Source: Desulfamplus sp.
Lineage (GTDB): Bacteria; Desulfobacterota; Desulfobacteria; Desulfobacterales; Desulfobacteraceae
NCBI GenBank assembly: GCA_015232455.1
Contig: JADFZQ010000006.1
Span: 62,001-126,000 of the forward strand
DNA: 64,000 nt
Direction: 5' to 3'
Of the stretch, positions 26,423 to 35,300 are shown piece after piece. Positions within the stretch are counted from its first letter, which is position 1, and every line of letters begins with the position of its first letter. A program made the translations under genes and the position numbers. The notes beneath the pieces are model-generated. The model was not told the DNA's origin. It was given only the letters and a program-made list of their open reading frames with translations, and made no database searches.

Positions 26423-27541
26423 TCAAACATTTTTTATCTTTTTGTTTGTCAGGAAATGTTGGTATTTCTCTATAATTTCAAGAGCTTGAGCCATTGACTC
26501 AATATTTGTTAAATCTCGTCTAAAATTGCTGCATTCAGGGTAACCTTTGACAAACCACACAAGCCGACTTCTCATCATTTTGCACGCTTGCAACTCTCCA
26601 AAATAATCTACACAGGATTTTAGCAGCTCTATCATAAGAGCAAAAATTTCGTCTATGGAGCGATTTTTGTAACTTGATTCTGACGATCTAAAAGATGATT
26701 CTGACGATTCACAAGATGAATGATCGTCATTTAAATTAGTCTGTTCAGATACAAAGTGATGTCCAAAATCAGATTGATATTCATATTTATAATTCGGCTT
26801 CTCTTTATTTTCAGAGAGTAGAAGCTCAATATCTGAGAGAATAAATGGGTTTGACATAGCAGCCCTGCCAACCATAACAGCATCGCACTTTGTCTCTTCA
26901 ATCATACGAACTCCATCTTCAGCACAAGCAATATCTCCATTTCCAATGAGCGGGATTGACATATTGGCTTTAAGCTGTTTTATCAAAGACCAATCTGCTT
27001 TTCCCTTAAAACCTTGAGATGCTGTTCGAGGGTGAAATGCGATAGCATCAACACCAATTTTTTGAGCTAACTCTGCAAGTTTAAATGCCTGCGTTCCAGA
27101 GCTATCCCAACCAGATCGTATTTTAATTGTTAAGGGAATAGAAATAGAATCACGAACTGCCTTGATAACATTTTCAGCATTGGAGAGATTCTGCATCAAG
27201 GCAACTCCCGCACCAGTTTTAACAACTTTTTTTACGCTACAACCAAAGTTAATATCAATGATGTCAACAGCACCATTTTTCTCAATTGTTGATGCTGCAA
27301 TTGCCATCTCTTTTGGTTCTGAACCAAAAATCTGAACTGAAAGCGGCTTTTCTTCAGGGGTCGTTTGAAGAAGAGAGAAGGTTTTTTGAGAATTATAAAG
27401 AAGCCCTTTTGCACTTACCATCTCTGAACAGACAAGTGAACATCCGCATCTCTTAACAATATACCTAAAAGGCAGATTAGTTACACCCGCAAGTGGAGCA
27501 AGAACGGTATGACCTTCAAGTTTGCAATTTCCTATTTGCAT
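26423..27541 (-). CDS. dusB: tRNA-dihydrouridine synthase B
   Basis: FMN enzyme that reduces uridines in tRNA. It opens with LAPLAGVTNLPFR and has the catalytic Cys in INFGCSVKKVVKTGAG, the FMN-binding GNGDI, and VMVGRAAMSNPF. At 372 residues it is longer than usual. A segment of about 45 residues near 240-285 is rich in Ser, Asn and Glu (SSCESSESSFRSSESS) and interrupts the helical tRNA-binding region. Conserved sequence resumes after it (ELQACKMMRSRLVWFVKGYP). The start ATG has no strong binding site. Confidence 0.92.
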   Translation of the reverse strand: MQIGNCKLEGHTVLAPLAGVTNLPFRYIVKRCGCSLVCSEMVSAKGLLYNSQKTFSLLQTTPEEKPLSVQIFGSEPKEMAIAASTIEKNGAVDIIDINFGCSVKKVVKTGAGVALMQNLSNAENVIKAVRDSISIPLTIKIRSGWDSSGTQAFKLAELAQKIGVDAIAFHPRTASQGFKGKADWSLIKQLKANMSIPLIGNGDIACAEDGVRMIEETKCDAVMVGRAAMSNPFILSDIELLLSENKEKPNYKYEYQSDFGHHFVSEQTNLNDDHSSCESSESSFRSSESSYKNRSIDEIFALMIELLKSCVDYFGELQACKMMRSRLVWFVKGYPECSNFRRDLTNIESMAQALEIIEKYQHFLTNKKIKNV

Positions 27542-27593
27542 TGTAATTGATTTTTTTTAGGGGTTAGCAAAATATCTCTAATGAAGTTGTAGA

Positions 27594-27744
27594 TAATGGG
27601 TTTAAAGATTTGAGTTTTTAATTTTTATCGCCCCGAGCTAAAGCTCTGGGTTAACTTTATTTAAGTCCTCTTAAGAGGACTTCTTTTTATAACTTAGCCG
27701 AGGGTTTTAACCCCACGGCTAAGAACTTGAGCTTTTAGAGTATA
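27594..27744. repeat. MITE-like element with three-hairpin cassette, inverted copy 2
   Basis: Reverse complement of the element at 4319-4483. It contains the GAGCTAAAGCTCTGGG hairpin, the AAGTCCTCTTAAGAGGACTT palindrome and the CTTAGCCGAGGGTTTT hairpin in matching order and spacing. The outer arm at right is shortened: TATGACC is missing and only GAGCTTTTAGAGTATA remains. It sits in the spacer upstream of dusB. Confidence 0.82.
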
Positions 27745-27754
27745 AATAAAAAGG

Positions 27755-28162
27755 TTAATCTGGTTGATTATCTTTTTTTTTCTTCTGAAAATCGGCAATG
27801 GAAATGACTCTACCACTCTCTTTCTCTTCTTCTGGTTCGGGTTTTATTTTTTTTACACTTTTAAGATGGGTTACAGGCTCTTGTAGTGCAGCCTCTTCAT
27901 CGTCATCGTTGTCTGTAATAAAATTTTGATGAGGGGCATTTACGACCTCGATTCTCATTCTCTTGCCACCCATGAAAAACTCAGTGCCATTAATGTAAAT
28001 ATCTTTCAGAGTCCAGACAACAACTTTTACAGGTACCTGCAAAACCAAAAGCTCTACATTAAACCAATCTCTTTTCACATCTGCCCATATTGCTTCGATT
28101 CTTGCAAAAAACACAGGAGAACCTTCCATGTATACAAGAACGATATCATTTTCAGTTGCCAT
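27755..28162 (-). CDS. Conserved small protein of unknown function
   Basis: A 135-residue soluble protein. Residues 1-90 look like a compact beta-rich domain (DIVLVYMEGSPVFFARIEAI, VPVKVVVWTLKDIYINGTEF). The C-terminal 45 residues are charged and likely disordered (DDDEEAALQEP, EPEEEKES). I do not recognise a named function. The start is placed at 28162 (MATENDI) because GGAGAAGG lies eight bases upstream; an earlier ATG would add 12 residues ahead of that site. It is 49 bases downstream of the flavoprotein gene on the same strand, so they may be co-transcribed. Confidence 0.7.
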   Translation of the reverse strand: MATENDIVLVYMEGSPVFFARIEAIWADVKRDWFNVELLVLQVPVKVVVWTLKDIYINGTEFFMGGKRMRIEVVNAPHQNFITDNDDDEEAALQEPVTHLKSVKKIKPEPEEEKESGRVISIADFQKKKKDNQPD

Positions 28163-28211
28163 ACAACCTTCTCCGCTTTTGCGTCTTATGCTGTTCAAAT
28201 ATTTAGTTAAA

Positions 28212-30287
28212 TTAAATATTTAGAGCCGCTACAACACCTTGATGAACCGCATCAAATGCCATACCAATATTTTTTGCATCTCCAATTACATTAAATGGGA
28301 TATTTAGGTTTTCAATTTCAGCAGCTAACTTATTATCAGAAACAGAGCCTGTAGCAATTACAATTGAATCAGCTTCAATTTCCTCTTCAACACCGTCTGC
28401 TGTTTCAATAACAATGCTGTCCCGCTTAATTTCCAATGCCCGGCTTTTTAGCTTAACCTCAATGCCGACTCGTTCCAAATCTTGAAGCATTCCCCATCTT
28501 GTGCTTTTGCCAAACTCTTTTCCTACCTTATCAAGCATCTCAATAATGGTAATATGTTTTGTCCCTTTTATAGCCATTTGACGAAGTACCTCTGGAGATT
28601 CTGCATTGTTCACAAGTAGGAACTTAATAGCCTCTCCTGATAAAGTCCCTTTTTCTGCAAGAAAAAGAGCTGTCTCAACGCCTACAGCACCACCGCCTAC
28701 GATTACAACATTTTCACCCGTATAGACTTTATTTTGCAGAACGTCCCACGCTTGCACAACATTTGAGGTCTCAACCAATGTTAAATAGCACAATCCATCA
28801 CTGCCCGGTAGATATGCCTGTTCGGTGTAAGTTTTATCTACTCCTTTAATAGGTGGGGTTACAGGGGTTGCACCTGTAGAGACAATTATGTGATCTGGCT
28901 TCTCACGTTTAATAAGATCAATATCAACAGATCTGTTCATGTAAATATCAATATTCTCTTTTCTAAGTTTTACTTGAGTTACAAGATTTTGTGCAAACTC
29001 AGCAAACTCTTCTCTTCCGGGCGGGGCTGCGGCTAAATAGAGCTGTCCGCCAAGTTTATCAGATTTTTCATAAAGTTGAACTTTATGACCTCTATCAGCA
29101 AGAGTGATAGCAGCATTCATACCAGCAGCACCACCGCCGATTACCATAACTTTCTTAGGATTATCGCTCTTAACTATTGCCCTTGCCTTTTCATGTCCTG
29201 CCATTGGATTACATAAACACTCAACATGTTTAAGTTTAAAAAGGTTGTCAAAACACCCTTGGGCACAGGCGATGCAGTGGATAATCTCCTCCTCTTTTCC
29301 AGCTCTTGTCTTTTCAGGAAGATATGGATCCGCAATAAGGCTACGCCCCATTGCCACCATGTCACAAATACCATCTAAAACCATCTGCCTTGCAACCTTA
29401 GGATCATTGATTCTATGACTTGCAATTACTGGAATGTTTACAATCTCTTTAATGCCCCGTGCAAGATAGCCAAATGCCCCACGCGGAACTGACGCTGTAA
29501 TCTGAGGCACACGAGCTTCATGCCAACCAACATTTATGCACAAAGCATCTACACCAGCCTCCTCTTCAAGTGCAGCAGCATACTTTAAAAGCTCTTCTCT
29601 ACCTTGACCTTTTTTCATAAAATCGTTGCCATTCATACGAACAATTATAGGATACTCTTCCCCTACAGCTTCTCTAATAGCATTCATAATCTCAATGCCA
29701 AAACGAATACGGTTCTCAAAAGAGCCGCCATACTCATCTGTTCTGTGGTTAGTTAAAGGAGATAAAAATTCGCTAATAAGATAACCTGTTCCGCTTAACA
29801 CCTCAACAGCATCAAACCCAGCTTTTTTAACTCTAAGTGCTGCATCAGCAAAATTTTTGACAATCTTTTTAATACCATCTTGACTAAGTTCTCGCGGCAC
29901 CTCTCTTGTTAAATTAGATGGAATTGGAGATGGGGCAACTGGCTTTTCACCGTTAAGGAAAAAGGACATATTATAGCGTCCCGCATGGTTTAACTGAACG
30001 CATGCTCTTGCTCCATTCTCTTTTATTACATTTGCAAGACGGCTTAATCCATCAATAAATTCATCTTTATGGGCACCAATATTTAAGCTGTTGCCAGAGA
30101 GTTCATCAACTGTTGCATATCCAACAGAGATCATACCAGCACCACCTTTTGCCCTCTCTGCATAGAAATCCACAATTTGATCGGTAACTTGAAAATTATC
30201 TGCCATACCAAGGTGCATTGCAGGCATAAAAATTCTGTTTTTAACGGCAAGAAAATTGATGTTAATTGGTTGAAAAAGTGGATCCAT
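28212..30287 (-). CDS. NADH:flavin oxidoreductase / 2,4-dienoyl-CoA reductase family protein
   Basis: A 691-residue multidomain flavoprotein. Residues 1-340 are an FMN TIM barrel of the Old Yellow Enzyme family. A [4Fe-4S] motif follows with spacing C-x2-C-x3-C-x11-C (HCIACAQGC then ECLCNPMAG). Residues 385-691 are an FAD/NAD(P)H-binding half, with VMVIGGGAAGMNAA and VVIVGGGAVGVETALFL. Members reduce unsaturated acyl-CoAs, trimethylamine or other enones; the substrate here is not determined. AAAGGAGATAAACGAA gives a strong binding site. The enzyme fits an anaerobic fatty or aromatic acid metabolism. Confidence 0.92.
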   Translation of the reverse strand: MDPLFQPININFLAVKNRIFMPAMHLGMADNFQVTDQIVDFYAERAKGGAGMISVGYATVDELSGNSLNIGAHKDEFIDGLSRLANVIKENGARACVQLNHAGRYNMSFFLNGEKPVAPSPIPSNLTREVPRELSQDGIKKIVKNFADAALRVKKAGFDAVEVLSGTGYLISEFLSPLTNHRTDEYGGSFENRIRFGIEIMNAIREAVGEEYPIIVRMNGNDFMKKGQGREELLKYAAALEEEAGVDALCINVGWHEARVPQITASVPRGAFGYLARGIKEIVNIPVIASHRINDPKVARQMVLDGICDMVAMGRSLIADPYLPEKTRAGKEEEIIHCIACAQGCFDNLFKLKHVECLCNPMAGHEKARAIVKSDNPKKVMVIGGGAAGMNAAITLADRGHKVQLYEKSDKLGGQLYLAAAPPGREEFAEFAQNLVTQVKLRKENIDIYMNRSVDIDLIKREKPDHIIVSTGATPVTPPIKGVDKTYTEQAYLPGSDGLCYLTLVETSNVVQAWDVLQNKVYTGENVVIVGGGAVGVETALFLAEKGTLSGEAIKFLLVNNAESPEVLRQMAIKGTKHITIIEMLDKVGKEFGKSTRWGMLQDLERVGIEVKLKSRALEIKRDSIVIETADGVEEEIEADSIVIATGSVSDNKLAAEIENLNIPFNVIGDAKNIGMAFDAVHQGVVAALNI

Positions 30288-30393
30288 TTCGTTTATCTCC
30301 TTTTATGTTATCTTAAATCACATATACTCTATATCTATATTTATCTTTATAAAAGTTAGACAATAATTATAGACGTTAGACAATAAATTTTGA

Positions 30394-30426
30394 AGATTTG
30401 ATAACTTTTAAAAAGTTGTCAAATCT
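30394..30426. repeat. AGATTTGACAACTTTT hairpin family, copy after the second dus gene
   Basis: AGATTTGATAACTTTTAAAA followed by AGTTGTCAAATCT, a 33-base near-perfect hairpin located 34 bases past the stop of the minus-strand dus gene. It may serve as its terminator. Confidence 0.7.
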
Positions 30427-30459
30427 CAAATTAAAATTTAAAATCCTATCCAAATTATT

Positions 30460-31539
30460 TTAATCATAAGGATTAAAAATTGGTTTTTGAGCAAAAAAAA
30501 TATCTGCTACTGCCTTATAATGCTCTCTATTTTTTGATTTTAAAATCTTTTTTATCTCTTTTCTATTGTCTTTAAAAGAGTCTCCAATATATGTCCAAAA
30601 GCCTTTCATTCTTCCTGTAACATGAAGTGGTCCATAAAATTTACGTGAATATGTGTCAAAAAGCTCATCGTGAAAAAGTTTGATTCTCTCCAAAAGCTCT
30701 GATTGGCTTTTGCTACTCTTAAAGTTGTCAATATCAATATTGAAACTACCACCACAATGCCCTAATCTTTTTTTTATTTCAGAAGGTAAAAATGGGTTAG
30801 AGAGAATACCTCTGCCAATCATAAACCTATTTATAGGTTTATAAGAGTGCGATGGTTGACCATATCTTTTTACCTTTTCAAGTTGTCTTACAATATTATC
30901 AAAAACTCTCACACTTGTAATATCTCCATTATAAACCAATCTATGAGAGGTTTTATCAGCAACTTTGATAAAAGAGTCAATGTCAGCATCTCCCTCATAC
31001 ATCTGCACTCCAGTTCTTGGGTGAAGAATAATCTCATCTAAAGGATATTTTTCAAAAATTGGCAAGAGTTCAAATATCTCATCTTTATTATATCTTCCAA
31101 GTCTAATTTTTATTGAAATTTTGCAATCTATGGAATCTGACGATAAACCTTTAAACACATTATCAAGTAGTTGGTCAACCATTTCAGGATATGGAAGCAT
31201 ACCAGAGCCACGTTTTTTCTTTGCAACCTTAGAGTGTGGACAACCCATATTCAAGTTTATAGTGTAATAGCCAAGCTCTATAAGTTGATTTGCAAGAGAT
31301 ATAAAATCTTCTGCAATATTACCAAGTATTTGGGGAATTAGGTTTGGGCAGTTAATGTTATTTTCTGGAATCACATCTTTAAGAGTTGAAAGGTTTATCT
31401 TTTTTTGGCTCAGTGTTGATATAAATGGTGCCATTGCCTGATCTACACCTGTAAAGTGGCGAAAATAGACATCTCTGAACACAGCGTCAGTATAGCCTTG
31501 TAATGGTGCAAGTATTATTTGGTTGGTAGGAAGAGTCAA
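30460..31539 (-). CDS. tRNA-dihydrouridine synthase family protein, second paralogue
   Basis: A 359-residue Dus protein distinct from the dusB gene 3 kb away. It opens with ILAPLQGYTDAVFR and has the catalytic Cys in NLNMGCPHSKVAKKKRGSGM, the barrel segment EIILHPRTGVQMYEG, YNGDI, and FMIGRGILSNPF. The tail (FYGPLHVTGRMKGFWTYIGD) resembles the DusC-like tRNA-binding region more than that of DusB. The predicted start is TTG with only a distant AGGA, so the true start is uncertain, although the conserved domain begins within ten residues. Confidence 0.88.
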   Translation of the reverse strand: MTLPTNQIILAPLQGYTDAVFRDVYFRHFTGVDQAMAPFISTLSQKKINLSTLKDVIPENNINCPNLIPQILGNIAEDFISLANQLIELGYYTINLNMGCPHSKVAKKKRGSGMLPYPEMVDQLLDNVFKGLSSDSIDCKISIKIRLGRYNKDEIFELLPIFEKYPLDEIILHPRTGVQMYEGDADIDSFIKVADKTSHRLVYNGDITSVRVFDNIVRQLEKVKRYGQPSHSYKPINRFMIGRGILSNPFLPSEIKKRLGHCGGSFNIDIDNFKSSKSQSELLERIKLFHDELFDTYSRKFYGPLHVTGRMKGFWTYIGDSFKDNRKEIKKILKSKNREHYKAVADIFFAQKPIFNPYD

Positions 31540-31733
31540 GAATGAGTGTATCCTAATCTAAAGATTTGATTTTAAAAAATAAACCGTATAATTCTGACAA
31601 ATGGAACGCACTATAGCTTATAAGAATACAATGTCAAATGGTTTTTAAAAGCTGGACAGAAAGTAAAGTTATAAAGTATAGAGTCCAAAAATAAGCCAAC
31701 CAAATATAATTTGCGAGGGGTTAATAACAAAAA

Positions 31734-33581
31734 GTGCTAAGTAAATTCTTAGAAAAATTATCAGACAAAACAAACCTTTCTGACGAGAACATTGAAAAGA
31801 TAAAGAAAATATACAATAACGATAGTATAAACTTTACCGAAGGAGTTATTGTTGCTGGTATTATAGAAGAAGAGATTATCCTTAAAGTTCTTGGTGATAT
31901 TTATTCAATCCCTTATGTTTATAAGCTAAATGTTGATGCCATGTTTAACGATAATCTCTTAGAAGAGCCAAAAGAGAAAGAGATAAACAAATCTTATAAC
32001 ATACCTTTTATCCAATATTTGATTGATAATAAATTTACAGAAAATATCTCTATCCACTTTCTTAAAAAATATTGCATTGTGCCAGCGGTGGTGGAGAAAA
32101 ACAACTCAGTTGTGATTGCTATCAACAACCCGTGTGATCTATCCCCAGCAGATGATATTGCAAATTTTCTCAATTTTTCTAAATACGAGATTGTTCTTGC
32201 CAATCGAAATGAGATTTTATCAGCAATTAACCACATATATAATCAGACAAAAGAGAGTGCTAAACAGATTGTGGAGAATATGGAGGAGAATGGCACTACT
32301 ATTATAAGAGAAATTGAAGAGACATCAGACCTTCTTGATGACACAAGTGATGCACCAGTAATTAGATTAGTAAACCATATAATCTCCCAATCAGTTAAAG
32401 CAAATGCAAGTGATATTCATATTGAACCTTTTCAAGATACGATAAAGATACGCTATAGAATTGACGGTATTTTATACGATCTTCTTGAACCACCTAAGTG
32501 GATACAGCCAGCTTTAGTTTCAAGAATAAAGGTTATGGCAGATATGAACATTGCAGAGAGACGAATGCCACAAGATGGAAGGCTTGAGGTGAGAATGGGA
32601 CAACAAAAGATTGATATTCGTATATCAACTGTTCCTACCTCTTTTGGTGAACGCCTTGTAATGCGTCTTCTAAATAAATCAGGCACACTTCTTGAGTTAT
32701 CCCAATCTGGCATATCTGCAAACCATTTGGAAATCTTCAATCGACTCATTACTCTTAATAATGGCATTGTTCTTGTAACAGGTCCAACAGGAAGTGGAAA
32801 AACCACGACACTTTATGCAGCATTATCAATAATAAATTCACCAGATAAGAACATAATTACAATTGAAGACCCAGTAGAGTATAATCTAAAGGGAATCGGA
32901 CAGATTCAGGTAAATCGTAAAATAGGAATGACCTTTGCAAGTGGTCTGCGTTCAATTGTGCGTCAAGACCCTGATGTTATTCTTGTAGGAGAGATAAGAG
33001 ATTTAGAAACCGCTGAAATTGCCATACAATCTGCCCTTACAGGTCATCTTGTCTTTTCAACACTTCATACAAACGACTCTCCAGGGGCTGTTACAAGACT
33101 TGTTGATCTTGGGGTTGAACCATATCTTATTACATCATCTGTCAAGGCAATTGCTGCCCAAAGGTTGGTGAGAGTATTGTGCCCTTATTGCAAATCAAAA
33201 TATTTACCAGATGCTGGAGAAGCTGCTCTTTTGAGTATTGTTGAGAATAGTGTAAGCAGCTCTAACCTAAACGTGAAACCTAACATAAATGGGAAATCTA
33301 AAACAAATGGACACTCTACCCTTTTAAATGGGAAGGAGATATTTAGACCCAAAGGATGTTCAAAATGCTTTGGAACAGGATACACAGGACGTCAAGCAAT
33401 ATTTGAGATAATGGAGATTGATGATATTATTAAGAATATTATATTAACAACCTCAGATGCAAACCAAATTAAAAAAGCAGCTATGCAACAAGGTATGACT
33501 ACTTTAAGGCAAGATGGAATTTCAAAGGTTTTACAAGGCATTACAAGTATGGAAGAGGTGGTGCGTGTTACTCAAGAGTAA
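31734..33581 (+). CDS. gspE: Type II secretion ATPase GspE (possibly PilB-like)
   Basis: Cytoplasmic hexameric ATPase that drives pseudopilus assembly for protein secretion. The 615-residue protein has an N-terminal GspE/PilB domain and Walker A GPTGSGKTT at 350-358. The Asp box, Walker B LVGEIRD and His box GHLVFSTLHTND follow. A four-Cys zinc element is present (Cys483, Cys486, Cys542, Cys545). The two Cys pairs are separated by an Asn/Ser/Lys-rich insert (about 500-530), wider than usual. VDLGVEPYLITSS favours GspE over PilB. The start is GTG with a rather distant GAGG. No other gsp genes are near. Confidence 0.88.
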   Translation: MLSKFLEKLSDKTNLSDENIEKIKKIYNNDSINFTEGVIVAGIIEEEIILKVLGDIYSIPYVYKLNVDAMFNDNLLEEPKEKEINKSYNIPFIQYLIDNKFTENISIHFLKKYCIVPAVVEKNNSVVIAINNPCDLSPADDIANFLNFSKYEIVLANRNEILSAINHIYNQTKESAKQIVENMEENGTTIIREIEETSDLLDDTSDAPVIRLVNHIISQSVKANASDIHIEPFQDTIKIRYRIDGILYDLLEPPKWIQPALVSRIKVMADMNIAERRMPQDGRLEVRMGQQKIDIRISTVPTSFGERLVMRLLNKSGTLLELSQSGISANHLEIFNRLITLNNGIVLVTGPTGSGKTTTLYAALSIINSPDKNIITIEDPVEYNLKGIGQIQVNRKIGMTFASGLRSIVRQDPDVILVGEIRDLETAEIAIQSALTGHLVFSTLHTNDSPGAVTRLVDLGVEPYLITSSVKAIAAQRLVRVLCPYCKSKYLPDAGEAALLSIVENSVSSSNLNVKPNINGKSKTNGHSTLLNGKEIFRPKGCSKCFGTGYTGRQAIFEIMEIDDIIKNIILTTSDANQIKKAAMQQGMTTLRQDGISKVLQGITSMEEVVRVTQE

Positions 33582-33627
33582 TAGCAGATTTTTTAATAGA
33601 CTTTCCGCAGACCTTAATTTTTATCCA

Positions 33628-34053
33628 ATGAAATCAAGTCTCAAATTCCAGTTTTCCAATAAGTTAAATATTTTTATCTATATATTTACCGTTGTTCACA
33701 TTCTATTTTGTTTAGATATTGCTTTAGATATTTCTCCTCTCTTTGCTCAATCAAATACAACTAATCAAAAGTCTAAAAATCTGTTATTCAAATTCTATAG
33801 TGATTATATATCACCTGCTGACGGAGAACGTTGCGGTATGTATCCTTCATGTTCAGGCTATGCAGAAGAGGCAGTTAAAAAACATGGGCTTTTTATGGGG
33901 TGGATAATGAGTTGCGATCGTCTGATAAGGTGTGGAAGAGATGAAGTTAATATCTCTAAACGTGTTAAGCAGCCTGATGGGAAACTACTAACTCTTGACC
34001 CTTTAGAATCCAATGATTTCTGGTGGTATCCCTATGCTCCTTCTAATGAGTAA
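33628..34053 (+). CDS. Secreted YidD-like (membrane protein insertion efficiency factor) domain protein
   Basis: A 141-residue protein. Residues 1-41 look like a signal peptide (MKSSLKFQFSNKLN, a hydrophobic core, then SPLFAQ). The mature part has the YidD Cys pattern (CGMYPSCSGYAEEAVKKHG, then SCDRLIRCG). Ordinary YidD is short and cytoplasmic; export here would be unusual. The start is placed at 33628, since earlier in-frame starts (33514) would lie inside gspE and bury the signal peptide. No clear binding site is visible. It overlaps the next gene by eight bases (ATGAGTAA). Confidence 0.72.
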   Translation: MKSSLKFQFSNKLNIFIYIFTVVHILFCLDIALDISPLFAQSNTTNQKSKNLLFKFYSDYISPADGERCGMYPSCSGYAEEAVKKHGLFMGWIMSCDRLIRCGRDEVNISKRVKQPDGKLLTLDPLESNDFWWYPYAPSNE

Positions 34054-35260
34054 AATTAAAGTCAGATTTATCTATATCTTTGCTCTTTTTTTCTATGCAG
34101 CCTTATCATCCCTGTTTTATCCCTTTATGGGAAGATGTTCATCTGATACATTGACCACATTGGTAATAAATTCAGATATGCAGTATCGCTATGCTTTAGA
34201 ACTGTTTGAAAAACAAGATTTTCAAAGTGCAATTGTTGAGTTCAATCGTTTTATCTATTTTTTCCCAAATGATAATAGGATAAAAGATGCAACCTTTAAA
34301 AAAGGGGTCTCTCTTTTTCATGCAAAGCGATATGGAGATGCTATCAATCTTTTTAGAGAGTTATCATTGCCGTTGTTTGATACTTCTACAAATACCAACG
34401 CCACAAAACATGATTCTGAGCATCACAATTTTGCAGTAGGCAATGCTAAAAATGATGATGCTGCAAAAGATAATTTTATAGATACCAATTTCTCAAAAAA
34501 TGATTCAGATAATTCAGTAAATATTGAGGCTCTTTTTATGTTAAGCACAACTTTTCTTGCTATAAAAAGAGATGCTTCAGCAGAGATGGTTCTTCAAGAT
34601 TTTCTTTTATTAAACAATGAGATTGATGAACCAGAAATTGAGGACAAAGCACTTTATGCCCTTGCTTGGATATATATTGGAAAAGTTGAAAAGGTGCAAA
34701 GCTCATATAAAGAGGCTTTAGATGCACTCTTAAAGGCTGTTAGATATATAGATAGAATGACACCTAATGGAAAAGAAAAATATAAAGCAGATAATCTTAA
34801 AGTAAACCTATTAAAGACGGTCGAAATAACGGAAACAGAGAAAAAAAATCCTCTTATTGCTGGTATCGCTTCAATTATTCCGGGTGGTGGATTTGCCTAC
34901 GCTAACCGCTATCATGATGCTATTGTAGCTTTTTTGCTTAACAGTGCTTTTATTTTAGCAGCAATTGAATCTTTTGAAGATGGCAATAGTGCTTTAGGTG
35001 GGCTGATTGGATTTGTTGGGTTTGGATTTTACGGTGGGAGTATTTATGGCGGAATTTCAAGTGTTCACAAAAATAATAAAGAAATTATTAAAACTCGTGT
35101 TGATAGGATTCGACAAAATATAGAAGCTAAACAAAGCCAAAGCCAATATAGCATATATCCAAACCCGTTAGATAGCGAATCTGACTCCTATTTTTACGAT
35201 AAGAAAAACAAAAGCAGCGGACATAAGATACCGTTGCTCTCTATAAAAATTCCATTCTAA
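34046..35260 (+). CDS. TPR-type exported/membrane protein with C-terminal hydrophobic segments
   Basis: A 404-residue protein beginning with a signal sequence (MSKIKVRFIYIFALFFYAAL). TPR-like helices follow (ALELFEKQDFQSAIVEFNRF, DATFKKGVSLFHAKRYGDAI, KALYALAWIYIGK). Residues 113-155 are an Asn/Asp/Lys-rich insertion between TPR units. Residues 270-340 contain two Gly-rich hydrophobic segments (LIAGIASIIPGGGFAYANRY, GGLIGFVGFGFYGGSIYGG), probably membrane-inserted. The overlap with the YidD-like gene indicates translational coupling and a shared role, perhaps at the envelope. The start at 34046 is chosen because it gives the signal peptide; 34013 would add 11 residues. Confidence 0.72.
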   Translation: MSKIKVRFIYIFALFFYAALSSLFYPFMGRCSSDTLTTLVINSDMQYRYALELFEKQDFQSAIVEFNRFIYFFPNDNRIKDATFKKGVSLFHAKRYGDAINLFRELSLPLFDTSTNTNATKHDSEHHNFAVGNAKNDDAAKDNFIDTNFSKNDSDNSVNIEALFMLSTTFLAIKRDASAEMVLQDFLLLNNEIDEPEIEDKALYALAWIYIGKVEKVQSSYKEALDALLKAVRYIDRMTPNGKEKYKADNLKVNLLKTVEITETEKKNPLIAGIASIIPGGGFAYANRYHDAIVAFLLNSAFILAAIESFEDGNSALGGLIGFVGFGFYGGSIYGGISSVHKNNKEIIKTRVDRIRQNIEAKQSQSQYSIYPNPLDSESDSYFYDKKNKSSGHKIPLLSIKIPF

Positions 35261-35300
35261 ATTTTAATAAGACTTAATCTAATTCAATCTTTCAGCCGAT

